From Sphingomonas panacis (GTDB lineage: Bacteria > Pseudomonadota > Alphaproteobacteria > Sphingomonadales > Sphingomonadaceae), in contig NZ_CP014168.1 in assembly GCF_001717955.1 (NCBI RefSeq), forward strand, positions 2,637,501-2,701,500: a stretch of 64,000 bases of DNA, written 5' to 3'. This document shows positions 32,415 through 45,577 of this stretch, piece after piece. The notes below the pieces were generated by a model. That model ran no database searches. It was not told where the DNA came from and saw nothing but the letters and a program-made list of their open reading frames with translations. How positions within the stretch are numbered: position 1 is the stretch's first letter; every line of letters starts with the position of its first letter. The translations under genes and the position numbers were made by a program.

Positions 32415-33503
32415 CTATTTAGGGCGCGGCAGGGCGCTTAGCCAGTCCGCAAGCGGTTCCCACAGCTCGGCACGACGGCGGCTGCCGACGATCATGCCGA
32501 CATGCCCGGCGGCGACATCGTGCCGGTCGGGCAGATCAGCGGCGCTGGCGGCGGGCACGATCCGGTCATGGCGCGAGACGAACTCGATCGCCGGGCAATC
32601 GAGCTGGGCCGGGCCGGCCACGGCGCCGGCGATCCGCCATGCGCCGCTGCCGGGGAGATCGCGCGCGATGAAATCCTCCATCAACTGCCGCCCGGCGCCG
32701 TAGGGCAGGGGGGCGCCGCCATTCGCCCAGTCCTCCACCGCGATGAACGCCTTCCACGCCGGGCTGCCCGGCTGCATCCGCGCGAACGCCTCGTATTTGG
32801 CGATCGTCTTGGCGGGATCGAGCCGCCAGAAGCCGCTTTGCAGCACTTCGACCGGCACCAGACCCATCGCCTCGCAGCTTGGCTTGGCGGCACTCCACAA
32901 CGATCCGATGTCGGCGCGGCCGGCGCCGAACCCGGCGAAGCGCCACGGCGCCGCGATCAGCGCCAGCCCCGCCACCGTTGCCGCGCAGGCCGCGCCAAGC
33001 GCCATCGTCCCGCCGAGGCAATAGCCCGCCAGAACCGGCGGTTCGCCGAGCCGCTCGGTCACCTTGGCGATCAGCGGCAGCAGGAGTTGCTCGACATGCC
33101 CGGCCAGATCCATGCCACGGTCGCGCGGCGGCGGAGCGCCCCAATCGACCAGCAGCGGGCGAACGCCGGTGCCCGCCAGCCACCGCAGCAGCGATACGTC
33201 GTGGGTGAGATCGAGGATATTCGGCCCGTTGATAAGCGACGGCACCACGATCACCGGCCGCGCCGTTTCGCCTTTCACACCGTAATCGCGCAGCCGCACC
33301 CGGCCTTTGCGGAACCGTATCGGCGCAAGCTTGCGCGGGCGTCCACGCGGCGCCTCCTGAAACGCGCGCAGCCCGGCAAGTGCTGCGGTGCGACGTTCGG
33401 GTGATTCCGCAGTCTCGCTTTGCAGCATTTCGAGGAATAACGGCAGCGGACGTGGTCCGTGTTGCGATGCGGCATCAAAAGGTGTTAGACGTGAGACAAC
33501 CAC
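32415..33503 (-). CDS. PHA synthase-like alpha/beta hydrolase with Cys nucleophile
   Basis: 362 residues if started at the GTG at 33503. The lipase-box-like LAGYCLGGTMALG has Cys162 as nucleophile; Asp313 (FVSRHDRIVP) and His334 (AGHVGMIVGS) complete the PhaC-type triad. PSLINGPNILDL and PLLVDWGAPP resemble the PhaC core. Length is like class III PhaC, but no PhaE partner is nearby. PHB depolymerases also use Cys, so synthase versus depolymerase is not settled. The start is uncertain; the next in-frame ATG (33428) would lose GPRPLPLFLEM. Only 21 bp separate it from divergent phaR. Confidence 0.75.
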   Translation of the reverse strand: MVVSRLTPFDAASQHGPRPLPLFLEMLQSETAESPERRTAALAGLRAFQEAPRGRPRKLAPIRFRKGRVRLRDYGVKGETARPVIVVPSLINGPNILDLTHDVSLLRWLAGTGVRPLLVDWGAPPPRDRGMDLAGHVEQLLLPLIAKVTERLGEPPVLAGYCLGGTMALGAACAATVAGLALIAAPWRFAGFGAGRADIGSLWSAAKPSCEAMGLVPVEVLQSGFWRLDPAKTIAKYEAFARMQPGSPAWKAFIAVEDWANGGAPLPYGAGRQLMEDFIARDLPGSGAWRIAGAVAGPAQLDCPAIEFVSRHDRIVPAASAADLPDRHDVAAGHVGMIVGSRRRAELWEPLADWLSALPRPK

Positions 33504-33524
33504 TGGGGGTCAGGGCCTTTCTTC

Positions 33525-34097
33525 ATGAAAAAGCATACTGCGGGCGATGGCCCGGCGATCATCAAGAAATACGCCAACCGCCGGCTCTATAATACCGAAA
33601 CCTCGTCGTACATCACGCTGGAACATCTCGCCGCGATGACGCGCGAGGGGCGCGACTTCAAGGTGGTCGACGCCAAGAGCGACGAGGACATCACGCACAA
33701 CATCCTCACCCAGATCATCATGGAAGAGGAATCGCGCGGCGAGACGATGCTTCCGGTCAACTTCCTGCGCCAGTTGATCTCGATGTACGGCGATTCGATG
33801 CAGGCGATGGTCCCGGGCTATCTGGAAGCGTCGATGGACAGCTTCCGCCGCAACCAGCTCCAGTTCAAGTCGGCGGTCGAGGGCGCGTTCGCCAACTCGC
33901 CCTTCGCCGAGCTCGCCAAGCAGAACATGGCGATGTTCGAAGCGGCGACTCAAGCGTTCAAGCCCGGTGCCGTCGGTGGCGTTGCTGCCGCCACGCCTGC
34001 GGAAAACGGTACGCCGCTCAGCAAGGACGAGGAAATCGCCGCGTTGAAGGCCGAATTGGGCAAGCTCGTCGAGAAGATCGACAAGCTCGGCGAATAA
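33525..34097 (+). CDS. phaR: polyhydroxyalkanoate synthesis repressor PhaR
   Basis: 190 residues. The N-terminal PHB_acc DNA-binding domain is IIKKYANRRLYNTETSSYIT through KVVDAKSDEDIT (about 12-57). The PHB_acc regions follow, with LPVNFLRQLISMYGDSMQAM, and the tail is a coiled-coil (DEEIAALKAELGKLVEKIDK). PhaR binds PHA granules and DNA to control phasin and synthase genes. Divergent from the synthase-like gene, whose control region it shares. Confidence 0.95.
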   Translation: MKKHTAGDGPAIIKKYANRRLYNTETSSYITLEHLAAMTREGRDFKVVDAKSDEDITHNILTQIIMEEESRGETMLPVNFLRQLISMYGDSMQAMVPGYLEASMDSFRRNQLQFKSAVEGAFANSPFAELAKQNMAMFEAATQAFKPGAVGGVAAATPAENGTPLSKDEEIAALKAELGKLVEKIDKLGE

Positions 34098-34105
34098 AGC
34101 ACGTT

Positions 34106-34184
34106 GCCCCGGCGCAGGCCGGGGCCGCTGTGTGTGTTGCGGAACGATCGCCTTAAACTCGACGGCCCCGGCCTTCGCCGGGGC
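34106..34184. repeat. inverted repeat (CCCCGGC-type REP) between phaR and cpaF
   Basis: GCCCCGGCGCAGGCCGGGGC (34106-34125) and its partner GCCCCGGCCTTCGCCGGGGC (34165-34184), each self-complementary, pair with one another and are flanked by CG/CG. They form a nested palindromic element between convergent genes and may also stop transcription from both sides. Confidence 0.75.
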
Positions 34185-34192
34185 GACGGTTA

Positions 34193-35746
34193 CTACAAAC
34201 ACGCCTCCAGATACGCCTGATCGAACCCGAACTGCCGCGCCTTCTCCAGCGTGTACGGCCGCAGCCCCATCGAGCGGTACTCGCCGATGATCTTGCCGTC
34301 GGCGCTCTCCTCCAGATATTCGAACTTGAACAGCTCCTGCGTGACGATCACCGGGCCTTCCATGCCGATCACCTCGGTGATGTTGGTCACCCGGCGCGAG
34401 CCGTCGCGCAGCCGCTTCACCTGAACGATCATATCGACCGAATCGGCGATCTGGCGGCTGATCGCTTCCTTGGGCATCTTGATGTCGCCCATCATCACCA
34501 TGTTCTCCATACGCCCGAGGCATTCGCGCGGGGAGTTGGAGTGGAGCGTACACATCGAGCCGTCATGGCCGGTGTTCATCGCGGCGAGCAGATCGAAACA
34601 CTCGGCGCCGCGGATTTCGCCGAGGATGATGCGGTCCGGCCGCATACGCAGCGAGTTCTTCACAAGATCGCGGATGCTGATCTCGCCCTGACCTTCGAGG
34701 TTGGCCGGGCGCGTTTCGAGCGGCAGCCAGTGCGGCTGCTGCAGGCGTAATTCGGCGGCATCCTCGATCGTCAGCACGCGCTCGCCGGGGTCGATCATCT
34801 TCGACAGCGCGTTGAGCATCGTCGTCTTGCCCGAGCCGGTGCCGCCCGAGATGACGACATTGAACCGGCACGCCCCCGCGATCTTGAGCGCGGTCGCCAT
34901 CTTGACGCTCATCGAGCCGAAGCCGGCCATCATATCGAGCGTGATCGGCTTGTCGGAAAATTTGCGGATCGAGATCGCTGTGCCGCGCAGCGAGAGCGGC
35001 GGCACGATCACGTTGACGCGCGAGCCATCTTTCAGGCGCGCGTCGGCGAGCGGCGTGGTCTGATCGACGCGGCGGCCGACCGAGTTGCAGATCCGCTGCG
35101 CGATCTGGAACAGATGCTCCTCGTCGCGGAACTGGATCTGCGCGAGCTCGAGCTTGCCCTTGCGCTCGACGAAGGTCTGGTTGGGCCCGTTGACCATGAT
35201 GTCGGTGACGTTGGGATCGGCCAGCAATTCCTCGAGCGGTCCAAGCCCGAGCAGCTCGTCGACCAGCACCTTCTCCAGAGCGAACTGCTCGCGCCGGTTG
35301 AGCGTCAGCTTCAATTCGGCGAGCACCTCGCCGATGATTGGGCGGAATTCCTCGGCGAGCTCGTCCTTGTCGAGAGTCGCGGCGGCCTCGGGATCGACGC
35401 GTTCGAGCAGACGCGGCAGCACCTGCTCCTTGATCTTGTGGATCGAGGCCTCGAACCCCTCGACCCGGCTGTTGCCAGCCTCGCCCGAAGCCGCCTGCCG
35501 CTCGGCCAGCCGCAGCATCGCGTCGTGCGAGGCACCCGGCATGGTGCCCATCGCCATGCCGTCGATCTCTCCGGGCATCGGCAGGTCGATCAGCGGCGGG
35601 AATTGCTCGGCATGCGTATCGGCGTCGGAAGCCGGGCGCGGCGCGCCCTGCATCGGGCGCGCGACGCCGAAGGCGGGGCGCGTACCCATTCCGGCTGTTC
35701 CCGGTCGCCGCCCAAATGCACTCATTCCGCGTGTTCCCTCATCCAT
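34193..35746 (-). CDS. cpaF: CpaF/TadA-type secretion ATPase
   Basis: 517 residues. The N-terminal ~90 residues are low complexity. The ATPase core has Walker A SGGTGSGKTTML, Walker B LVKNSLRMRPDRIILGEIRG, and the His box MNTGHDGSMCTLHSNSPREC. These are typical of the type IV Flp/Tad pilus motor. No other cpa/tad gene is within the window, so it is an orphan copy here or the operon is split. Start could also be Met8 (35725). Confidence 0.92.
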   Translation of the reverse strand: MDEGTRGMSAFGRRPGTAGMGTRPAFGVARPMQGAPRPASDADTHAEQFPPLIDLPMPGEIDGMAMGTMPGASHDAMLRLAERQAASGEAGNSRVEGFEASIHKIKEQVLPRLLERVDPEAAATLDKDELAEEFRPIIGEVLAELKLTLNRREQFALEKVLVDELLGLGPLEELLADPNVTDIMVNGPNQTFVERKGKLELAQIQFRDEEHLFQIAQRICNSVGRRVDQTTPLADARLKDGSRVNVIVPPLSLRGTAISIRKFSDKPITLDMMAGFGSMSVKMATALKIAGACRFNVVISGGTGSGKTTMLNALSKMIDPGERVLTIEDAAELRLQQPHWLPLETRPANLEGQGEISIRDLVKNSLRMRPDRIILGEIRGAECFDLLAAMNTGHDGSMCTLHSNSPRECLGRMENMVMMGDIKMPKEAISRQIADSVDMIVQVKRLRDGSRRVTNITEVIGMEGPVIVTQELFKFEYLEESADGKIIGEYRSMGLRPYTLEKARQFGFDQAYLEACL

Positions 35747-35813
35747 CGGACGGGGAATAGAGGCGAGGGTTTGAGAATTTCCTAACCAAGGCCAGGGCGC
35801 CGGGATCGCGGCT

Positions 35814-37370
35814 TCACGCCGCCAGCCGATTCCCGTGCCGCGCAGTGTGCGCCGGGTCGTTGCGACGCCAGATCACGAGCCGATCGTGGCCGCCGGTGTA
35901 GACGCGGTGCGGCAATTGCGCGATCGGATGATAGTCGCGCGCAAGCGTTGCCGCGAGCAACCGCTCCATCGCCGGGTTACGGTCGGTCCAGCTCGAATGC
36001 GCGATCGTGATGATCGTGCCCGGCTGGCGGGCGAGCGTGGCACGCAGTTCTTGCGCCTGATCCACGCCGAGCGCACGCGCCTCGCGCGTCGAACTGAGAT
36101 GCCCGGTGAACGCGAAGCGCGACACCCGGCACGCGTGGCTCAATTGGTAATAGGCGACCGGGCCTTCGTAGATGAAAAGGCAGCGTGTCCGCACGTCGCC
36201 CGGCAGCGCCGCGAGAACCTTCGCCGCATACTCCCGCTCCTTCGCGCCGACGCGAGGGGCCACTCTGACCGCATAGAAGAGCGGCCAGGCCAGAACGGCA
36301 ATGAAGAGTGCGGTGCCGAAGCGGCGAATCGCGAACGCATCCGCGATCAGGGGGCAGCAGGCGAGCACCAGCGGAATCGCGTAATGCGGGAAATATCCGC
36401 CGATCGCGCCGAAATCGACCACCGAGAGCGCGATCCAGCCGAGCAGGAAGGCGGTCTCGCCGTCCCATGTCTCGAAGCGCCGTGTTCTGGCCCAGAGCCC
36501 GAGCAGCGCGACCGCGAGCGCGGGCGACGTGAGGATGATCGAGCTTGCGAAATTGTCCATCGCCGCCGGGTCGGCGGGCCTGCCCTTGGCGATGACGGAC
36601 AGGATATTCGCCTGCCACCACGCGTCGAAATGTCCCAGCGCCGTGTAGGTCAGCATCGCCGCGACGGTCGGCACGGCCGCCGCGATCGTCAGCGGAAGCA
36701 TCAGGCGCAGCGTGGCCGCCACGTCGCGGCTCTGCCGCCACCGCGACCAGAGCAGCCATGCGCCGAAGAACGCACCCTGGAATATCGCGTTGGTCTTGAT
36801 CTGGATCGCAATGCCGATGAGTGCCATCGCGGCGACGCCAAGCTGGATCTTGCTGCGGTCATCCGCGCTTTCAGCGGCGCGCACGGTCAGACACGCCGCC
36901 GCCATGACGAACAGATCGTAGAACACCGGCGTCTGGGTGGTGTCCCCCCACAAAGTGTTCAGCGCGGCGAGGTAGAAGATGCCCGCCATCGTCGCCGGCA
37001 TCCAGCCGACCCGCTTGCGCGCGAATATCGCGATCAGCAGCGCGGTCGCGGTGGCGAAAGCGGTCGCGACGAGGTGCGCGGCCAGCACGCCATCGCCGGG
37101 TAGCAGCCGGATGCCCGCGAACAGTACGAACAACCCGACCGGTTTGCGGTCCCAGATGTCGAGATAGGGCAGCTCGCCATGCCACATCCGATCGCCGACG
37201 AGCAGATAGAATTGCTCATCCAGCCCGGCGATCGGGTCGCCGAAAAGGCCGAAGCGGAGCAGTACGGCCGCGCAGGCGAGTGCGCCAAGCACCACCCACG
37301 CGGCGCGCGGCAAGCGCGCGGTGTCGTCTTGGGCAACGATTCGTATGGGCGGGCCAGCGACAATATCCAT
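35814..37370 (-). CDS. GT39-like integral membrane glycosyltransferase
   Basis: 518 residues, 10 or more membrane helices. The first loop has DEQFYLLVGDRMWHGELPYL followed by DIWDRKPVGLF, the acidic-plus-Arg pattern of the ArnT/PMT/GT39 family, which uses polyprenyl-phosphate sugars at the outer face of the inner membrane. The final about 100 residues are a soluble periplasmic tail. Acceptor unknown. It follows the ATP synthase operon 56 bp below atpC on the same strand, but a relation is not implied. Confidence 0.82.
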   Translation of the reverse strand: MDIVAGPPIRIVAQDDTARLPRAAWVVLGALACAAVLLRFGLFGDPIAGLDEQFYLLVGDRMWHGELPYLDIWDRKPVGLFVLFAGIRLLPGDGVLAAHLVATAFATATALLIAIFARKRVGWMPATMAGIFYLAALNTLWGDTTQTPVFYDLFVMAAACLTVRAAESADDRSKIQLGVAAMALIGIAIQIKTNAIFQGAFFGAWLLWSRWRQSRDVAATLRLMLPLTIAAAVPTVAAMLTYTALGHFDAWWQANILSVIAKGRPADPAAMDNFASSIILTSPALAVALLGLWARTRRFETWDGETAFLLGWIALSVVDFGAIGGYFPHYAIPLVLACCPLIADAFAIRRFGTALFIAVLAWPLFYAVRVAPRVGAKEREYAAKVLAALPGDVRTRCLFIYEGPVAYYQLSHACRVSRFAFTGHLSSTREARALGVDQAQELRATLARQPGTIITIAHSSWTDRNPAMERLLAATLARDYHPIAQLPHRVYTGGHDRLVIWRRNDPAHTARHGNRLAA

Positions 37371-37426
37371 GACCGGCCGTGTCGCAGGGCGTGGTTAACG
37401 CCCGGTAAAGTGGCGCGGCGAAGAGA

Positions 37427-37678
37427 TCAGGCGGCGCGCTCGGCGAGCACGGTCAGCCCGTTCGCGTTGACCTCGGCGAAACCGCCCTCGATGGAGAGCA
37501 ACTCGGGTTCGCCCTTTTCGGAGCGATAGATCTGCAAGCTCCCGTCGCGGATCGTCGACATCACCGGCGCATGGCCTTCGAGCACGCCGAAATCGCCCTC
37601 GGTGCCGGGCACGACGACCATATAGACCTCTTCCGAGCGGACGAGCTTTTCAGGCGTTACGAGTTCGAAGTGCAGCAT
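37427..37678 (-). CDS. atpC: ATP synthase F1 epsilon subunit
   Basis: 83 residues, shorter than the usual ~130: only the N-terminal beta sandwich remains ([40 protein letters not shown]). The C-terminal two-helix inhibitory domain is missing, as in several alphaproteobacteria. Last gene of the operon; a palindromic element lies between it and atpD. Confidence 0.94.
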   Translation of the reverse strand: MLHFELVTPEKLVRSEEVYMVVVPGTEGDFGVLEGHAPVMSTIRDGSLQIYRSEKGEPELLSIEGGFAEVNANGLTVLAERAA

Positions 37679-37687
37679 TTTGGTTTC

Positions 37688-37793
37688 CTACTCCCCTCCC
37701 GCTCGCGGGAGGGGTCGGGGGAGGGCGTGTCATTCGGAAGAACCCTGCCCACAGGCCCTCCCCCAGCCCCTCCCGCGAGCGGGAGGGGAGTAG
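37688..37793. repeat. 39-bp inverted repeat inside the atp operon (atpD-atpC gap)
   Basis: The arms 37688-37726 and 37755-37793 are reverse complements at 37 of 39 positions (CTACTCCCCTCCCGCTCGCG onward). Each arm also folds on itself (CCCTCCCGCTCGCGGGAGGG). Inserted between two genes that must be expressed in stoichiometric ratio, it could attenuate or stabilise the message. Confidence 0.85.
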
Positions 37794-37801
37794 AGGTGGC
37801 T

Positions 37802-40184
<2,383 letters not shown>

Positions 40185-40199
40185 TTAGCTTCCCACTTC

Positions 40200-40316
40200 G
40201 TCATCCCAGCGTAAGCTGGGATCTTGTGCCTCTGGCCGCGCGCTTGCGGCCGGAGACCCCAGCTTGCGGGCACCTATCGAAGTGATACTTCGATGGGACC
40301 CGGGCTGGGGTGACGG
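40200..40316. repeat. composite REP-like inverted repeat inside the atp operon (atpA-atpG gap)
   Basis: Outer arms CGTCATCCCAGC (40200-40211) and GCTGGGGTGACG (40304-40315), with inner hairpins CCCAGCGTAAGCTGGG, GGCCGCGCGCTTGCGGCC and ATCGAAGTGATACTTCGAT. The left end matches the family seen at 1386-1470. It fills nearly the whole atpA-atpG gap. Confidence 0.8.
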
Positions 40317-40320
40317 ACTT

Positions 40321-42407
<2,087 letters not shown>

Positions 42408-42515
42408 GCGATCAGGTTCCTCAGGTAAGGGCGAACAAAAGATGGCCCCATGCAATAACAAGGCTGGCGCAGACGCGCCTGCCGATGGGTTGGCGGGCGG
42501 TTAGCATCGGGTTCC

Positions 42516-42544
42516 GCAATGCGCAAGCCGGGCGAAGCGGTCAA
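42516..42544 (-). promoter_or_regulatory. candidate promoter of the atpHAGDC operon
   Basis: Read on the minus strand, TTGACC (42544-42539), a 17-bp spacer, and CATTGC (42521-42516) lie about 110 bp before atpH. The -35 match is good; the -10 match is poor. This is the only such pair noticed in the 195-bp gap. Confidence 0.35.
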
Positions 42545-42602
42545 GACCTGTGGATAGTTACGGCGCGGCCGGTGAGGCAATCGGCACGCCGCCGGGATGA
42601 AT

Positions 42603-43262
42603 TCAGCGGCGTATCACGGGTGGTTGCGCACCCAGCACCGCAGCCGTGTAGTTCTCGATGACTTGCGAGAATGGCGTGCCGTCGGGCAACACCAGCACCG
42701 CGCGGTTCTCGATTACCCGCGCCGGGATCACGAGGCTTTTGGCGGCGCGATCTTTGATAGCGCTATCACCGGCTTGCGTGTCCCAGGTGTCGCCAAGTGG
42801 CGCCCACAGGATGCGCGAGCCGAGTGCCACGCGATGAAAGCCGAGCGGCCGGACGATTCGCCCGAACGACACGTCGGTCGAATCGAGCGCGCGGTTCATC
42901 TCCGGCGTCAGCCGTGCCGGCACGTACCAATTCTCCGCCACCGACAGCACGCGCGCGCCGCAGCGCAGATGGACGAGACGGTAGCGCACCGGCTCGTCCG
43001 CGCCGACGTGAAGCGCCGCGCGCACCTCGGGTGGGGCGGGGCGCTCCGCCCCCGGCTGCCGGTCCGCGACGATCTGCGTGCCGGCCGGCGCGAGGCCGTG
43101 GCGAACGCACCAGTCGTCGAGCACCAGAGTCGCGCTGTCGTGAGTCAGCAGCGCGAGTTCGAGGTCCTGCACCATCGCCAGCGCCGCCAGCCGGGCGACG
43201 CGCGTATCGGGCCAGGCGGCATCGGCGGCGGTCGCAACCGGCGTGGGGGGCAGGGCGGGCAT
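42603..43262 (-). CDS. conserved hypothetical protein, possible chorismate lyase/UTRA-like fold
   Basis: 219 residues, no signal peptide or membrane helix. LAALAMVQDLELALLTHDSA TLVLDDWC is followed by PVRYRLVHLRCGARVLSVAE NWYVPARLTPEMNRAL and VSFGRIVRPLGFHR. The sequence pattern of SxAENWYVP and the Arg-containing strand recalls the UbiC/UTRA superfamily, but I cannot confirm this without a search. It is divergent from ada. Confidence 0.7.
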   Translation of the reverse strand: MPALPPTPVATAADAAWPDTRVARLAALAMVQDLELALLTHDSATLVLDDWCVRHGLAPAGTQIVADRQPGAERPAPPEVRAALHVGADEPVRYRLVHLRCGARVLSVAENWYVPARLTPEMNRALDSTDVSFGRIVRPLGFHRVALGSRILWAPLGDTWDTQAGDSAIKDRAAKSLVIPARVIENRAVLVLPDGTPFSQVIENYTAAVLGAQPPVIRR

Positions 43263-43342
43263 TCGCTCCCGCTACAGGCAACCCGGCTTTGACCGCAAGC
43301 GGCGGGATGTGACGCGCCGGGCGACGCGCCTATACCGGCGCC

Positions 43343-44377
43343 ATGCCCGAGCCTCTCCCTATAGACATCGACGCCGCCTGGACCGCCTTCGACGCGCGCG
43401 ACCGCCGCCGCGACGGGCGTTTCGTCGTCGCGGTCCACACCACCGGTATCTATTGCAAGCCGAGCTGCCCGGCGCGGCGCCCCAAGCGCGAAAACGTGTC
43501 GTTCTACCACGATGGCGCCGAGGCGCAGGCGGCGGGCTACCGCGCCTGCCTGCGCTGCAAGCCCGACGATGCCGCGCGTGACCGGGTGGCCGTCGCGCAG
43601 GCGATCGCGCTGATCGAAGCAGAGGCGGCGACCGGGCTGGAGGCGCTGGCGGCAGCGGTCGGCTACGCCCCGCACCATTTCCACCGCCTGTTTAAGCGCG
43701 CGACCGGCGTCACGCCCGCCGCGTATGCGCGGGGCCTTCGCGCCACCCGCGCCGCACAGGCGCTCACCGAGGAGAATAGCGTGACCAACGCGATCTACGA
43801 GGCGGGCTATTCCGCGCCCAGCCGCTTCTACGAACAGGGCGCGACCCGGCTCGGCATGAGTCCGAGCGCCTGGGCGAAGGGCGGCGCTGGCGCGGTGATC
43901 CGCTGGACCATCGCCGCCACCAGCATCGGCCCGATGCTGGTCGCCGCCACCGACAAAGGGCTGTGCCGCGTCTCGTTCGACGAAGGCGAGGCGGCGTTGC
44001 GCGCGCGTTTCCCCAACGCGGAGATCGTCCCCGGCGGCGCCGCGCTCGCCGATCTCGCCGCGCGCGTGGTCGCGGCGGTCGAATCGCCCGATCGCGACAT
44101 GGATTTGCCGCTCGACGTGCGCGGCACCGCGTTTCAGGAGGCGGTGTGGCAGGCGCTGCGCGATATCCCGCTCGGCGAAACGCGCAGCTACCGAGAGCTC
44201 GCCGCCGCGACCGGCCACCCGCAGGCGGTGCGCGCGGCGGGGACGGCATGTGGCGCCAACCCGGTCTCGATCGTCATCCCCTGCCACCGCGCGCAGCGTG
44301 CCGACGGCTCGATGGCCGGCTACGCCTGGGGGATCGATCGCAAGGTCGCGCTGCGCAAACGCGAGGGCGTGGAATGA
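43343..44377 (+). CDS. ada: bifunctional transcriptional activator/DNA repair protein Ada
   Basis: 344 residues. N-terminal methylphosphotriester domain with zinc ligands Cys38, Cys42, Cys69 and Cys72 (YCKPSC, CLRC). The AraC-type HTH is at about 85-175 (APHHFHRLFKRATGVTPAAY). The C-terminal O6-methylguanine methyltransferase has acceptor Cys314 in VIPCHRAQ. All three functions look intact. Adaptive response to alkylation. Overlaps the next gene (ATGA). Confidence 0.97.
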   Translation: MPEPLPIDIDAAWTAFDARDRRRDGRFVVAVHTTGIYCKPSCPARRPKRENVSFYHDGAEAQAAGYRACLRCKPDDAARDRVAVAQAIALIEAEAATGLEALAAAVGYAPHHFHRLFKRATGVTPAAYARGLRATRAAQALTEENSVTNAIYEAGYSAPSRFYEQGATRLGMSPSAWAKGGAGAVIRWTIAATSIGPMLVAATDKGLCRVSFDEGEAALRARFPNAEIVPGGAALADLAARVVAAVESPDRDMDLPLDVRGTAFQEAVWQALRDIPLGETRSYRELAAATGHPQAVRAAGTACGANPVSIVIPCHRAQRADGSMAGYAWGIDRKVALRKREGVE

Positions 44378-44844
44378 GCGGGTTCGTGATCCGCGGGCTC
44401 GATCCCGCGCCGTTTCGTGGCCTGTATGGCCAAAGCGATGTCGCACTGGCCGAGCAGGGTGTGGTGCGGATGCGGGTGGATGCCGCGCCCGGCTTTCCTT
44501 GTCGCGTGACGCTTGAGGATGTCGCCCCCGGCGCGGATGTGCTGCTGCTCAACTTCGAACATCTGCCGGTGGCGACGCCGTACCGTTCGCGGCACGCCAT
44601 CTTCGTGCGCGAGGGCGCCGATGCGCCGGCGGTCTTCGAGGATGTCGTGCCCGATGTCCTCGCCCGCCGGCTGCTGTCGCTGCGCGCGTTCGACGCGGCT
44701 GGCATGATGACCGATGCCGATGTGATCGACGGCACCGATCTCGCGCCGTTGATCGCGCGGATGTTCGCCGATCCGGCGGTCGCGTATCTGCACGCACACA
44801 ACGCCAAGCGCGGCTGCTTCGCGGCGCGGGTCGACCGCCGCTGA
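44374..44844 (+). CDS. DUF1203 family protein
   Basis: 156 residues, MSGFVIRGLDPAPFRGLYGQ start. Typical DUF1203 features are ARPGFPCRVTLEDV-like APGFPCRVTLEDVAPGADVL, YRSRHAIFVREGAD, LLSLRAFDAAGMM, and HAHNAKRGCFAARV with Cys and His. Cytoplasmic, function unknown. Its start overlaps the ada stop, so it is part of the Ada operon and may respond to alkylation. Confidence 0.88.
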   Translation: MSGFVIRGLDPAPFRGLYGQSDVALAEQGVVRMRVDAAPGFPCRVTLEDVAPGADVLLLNFEHLPVATPYRSRHAIFVREGADAPAVFEDVVPDVLARRLLSLRAFDAAGMMTDADVIDGTDLAPLIARMFADPAVAYLHAHNAKRGCFAARVDRR

Positions 44845-44857
44845 GATCGCGCGTCGC

Positions 44858-45577
44858 CTACCGCGACCGCCAGCCGATTGCTCGCGCACGCGCTTCGGCC
44901 GCGGCGTCGAACGGATCGCCCGACATTGCGGCTTCCGCATCGGCCATGATCGCGGCGTCCTCGGACCCGGCCTGACGATATTCGGTCGCCGCCGTCCCGG
45001 CCCGGGCGCGAGTCTCGCGCAAAACCCAGGCATCCCCGTCACGACAGGCGATGCCGCCGAGCGCCGGCGTCGCGAACGTCCGGCAGATGGCGCCCGATCG
45101 GTCGCGAAAGGTGACGCGCACGCGAGTCGTCGCCGCGCTGTCCTGAGTCGATGCGAGCTGCGTGTTGAGCGCGTGGTCGAGGCTGCCCGAGGCGATGAGC
45201 GCGCCACCCCGGCTCGTCACCGCCGCGCCGCCGCCAAGCTGCCCGCCGAGGAATAGCCCCAGCGCCAGACTCGCCGCGATCGCGCCGCCCACCGGCCAGC
45301 CGCTCCACTTGCGCGGGCGCCGCCGCGCCGCCCGCGCCGAAGCGAGGTCCGCCACCTTGGGGGCTTCGATCGCCGCCAGCAGCGGCTTCGGCACGGGTTC
45401 CGCCGCGACCGGATCGAGCGCCTGCGCGAGCGTGGCGCGTAACGCGCGATGCCGCGCCACCGTCGCGGCGGCTTGCGGGTCGGCGGCGATGGCGCGCTCG
45501 ACCCGCTTGGCCGACAGCGGATCGAGTTCGCCATCGGCATAGGCCATCAGCATCTCGGGATCGATCTCGCCACTCAT
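44858..45577 (-). CDS. membrane-bound anti-sigma factor (no zinc motif)
   Basis: 239 residues. The N-terminal domain (about 1-75) has DPEMLMAYADGELDPLSAKR, the fold of anti-sigma factors, but lacks the HxxxCxxC zinc motif. One membrane helix at about 97-115 (GGAIAASLALGLFLGGQLGG) is followed by a periplasmic domain with two Cys (GAICRTFATP; GIACRDGDAW). It overlaps the sigma gene start-stop by 4 bp (ATGA type). Likely the cognate inhibitor. Confidence 0.85.
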   Translation of the reverse strand: MSGEIDPEMLMAYADGELDPLSAKRVERAIAADPQAAATVARHRALRATLAQALDPVAAEPVPKPLLAAIEAPKVADLASARAARRRPRKWSGWPVGGAIAASLALGLFLGGQLGGGAAVTSRGGALIASGSLDHALNTQLASTQDSAATTRVRVTFRDRSGAICRTFATPALGGIACRDGDAWVLRETRARAGTAATEYRQAGSEDAAIMADAEAAMSGDPFDAAAEARARAIGWRSR

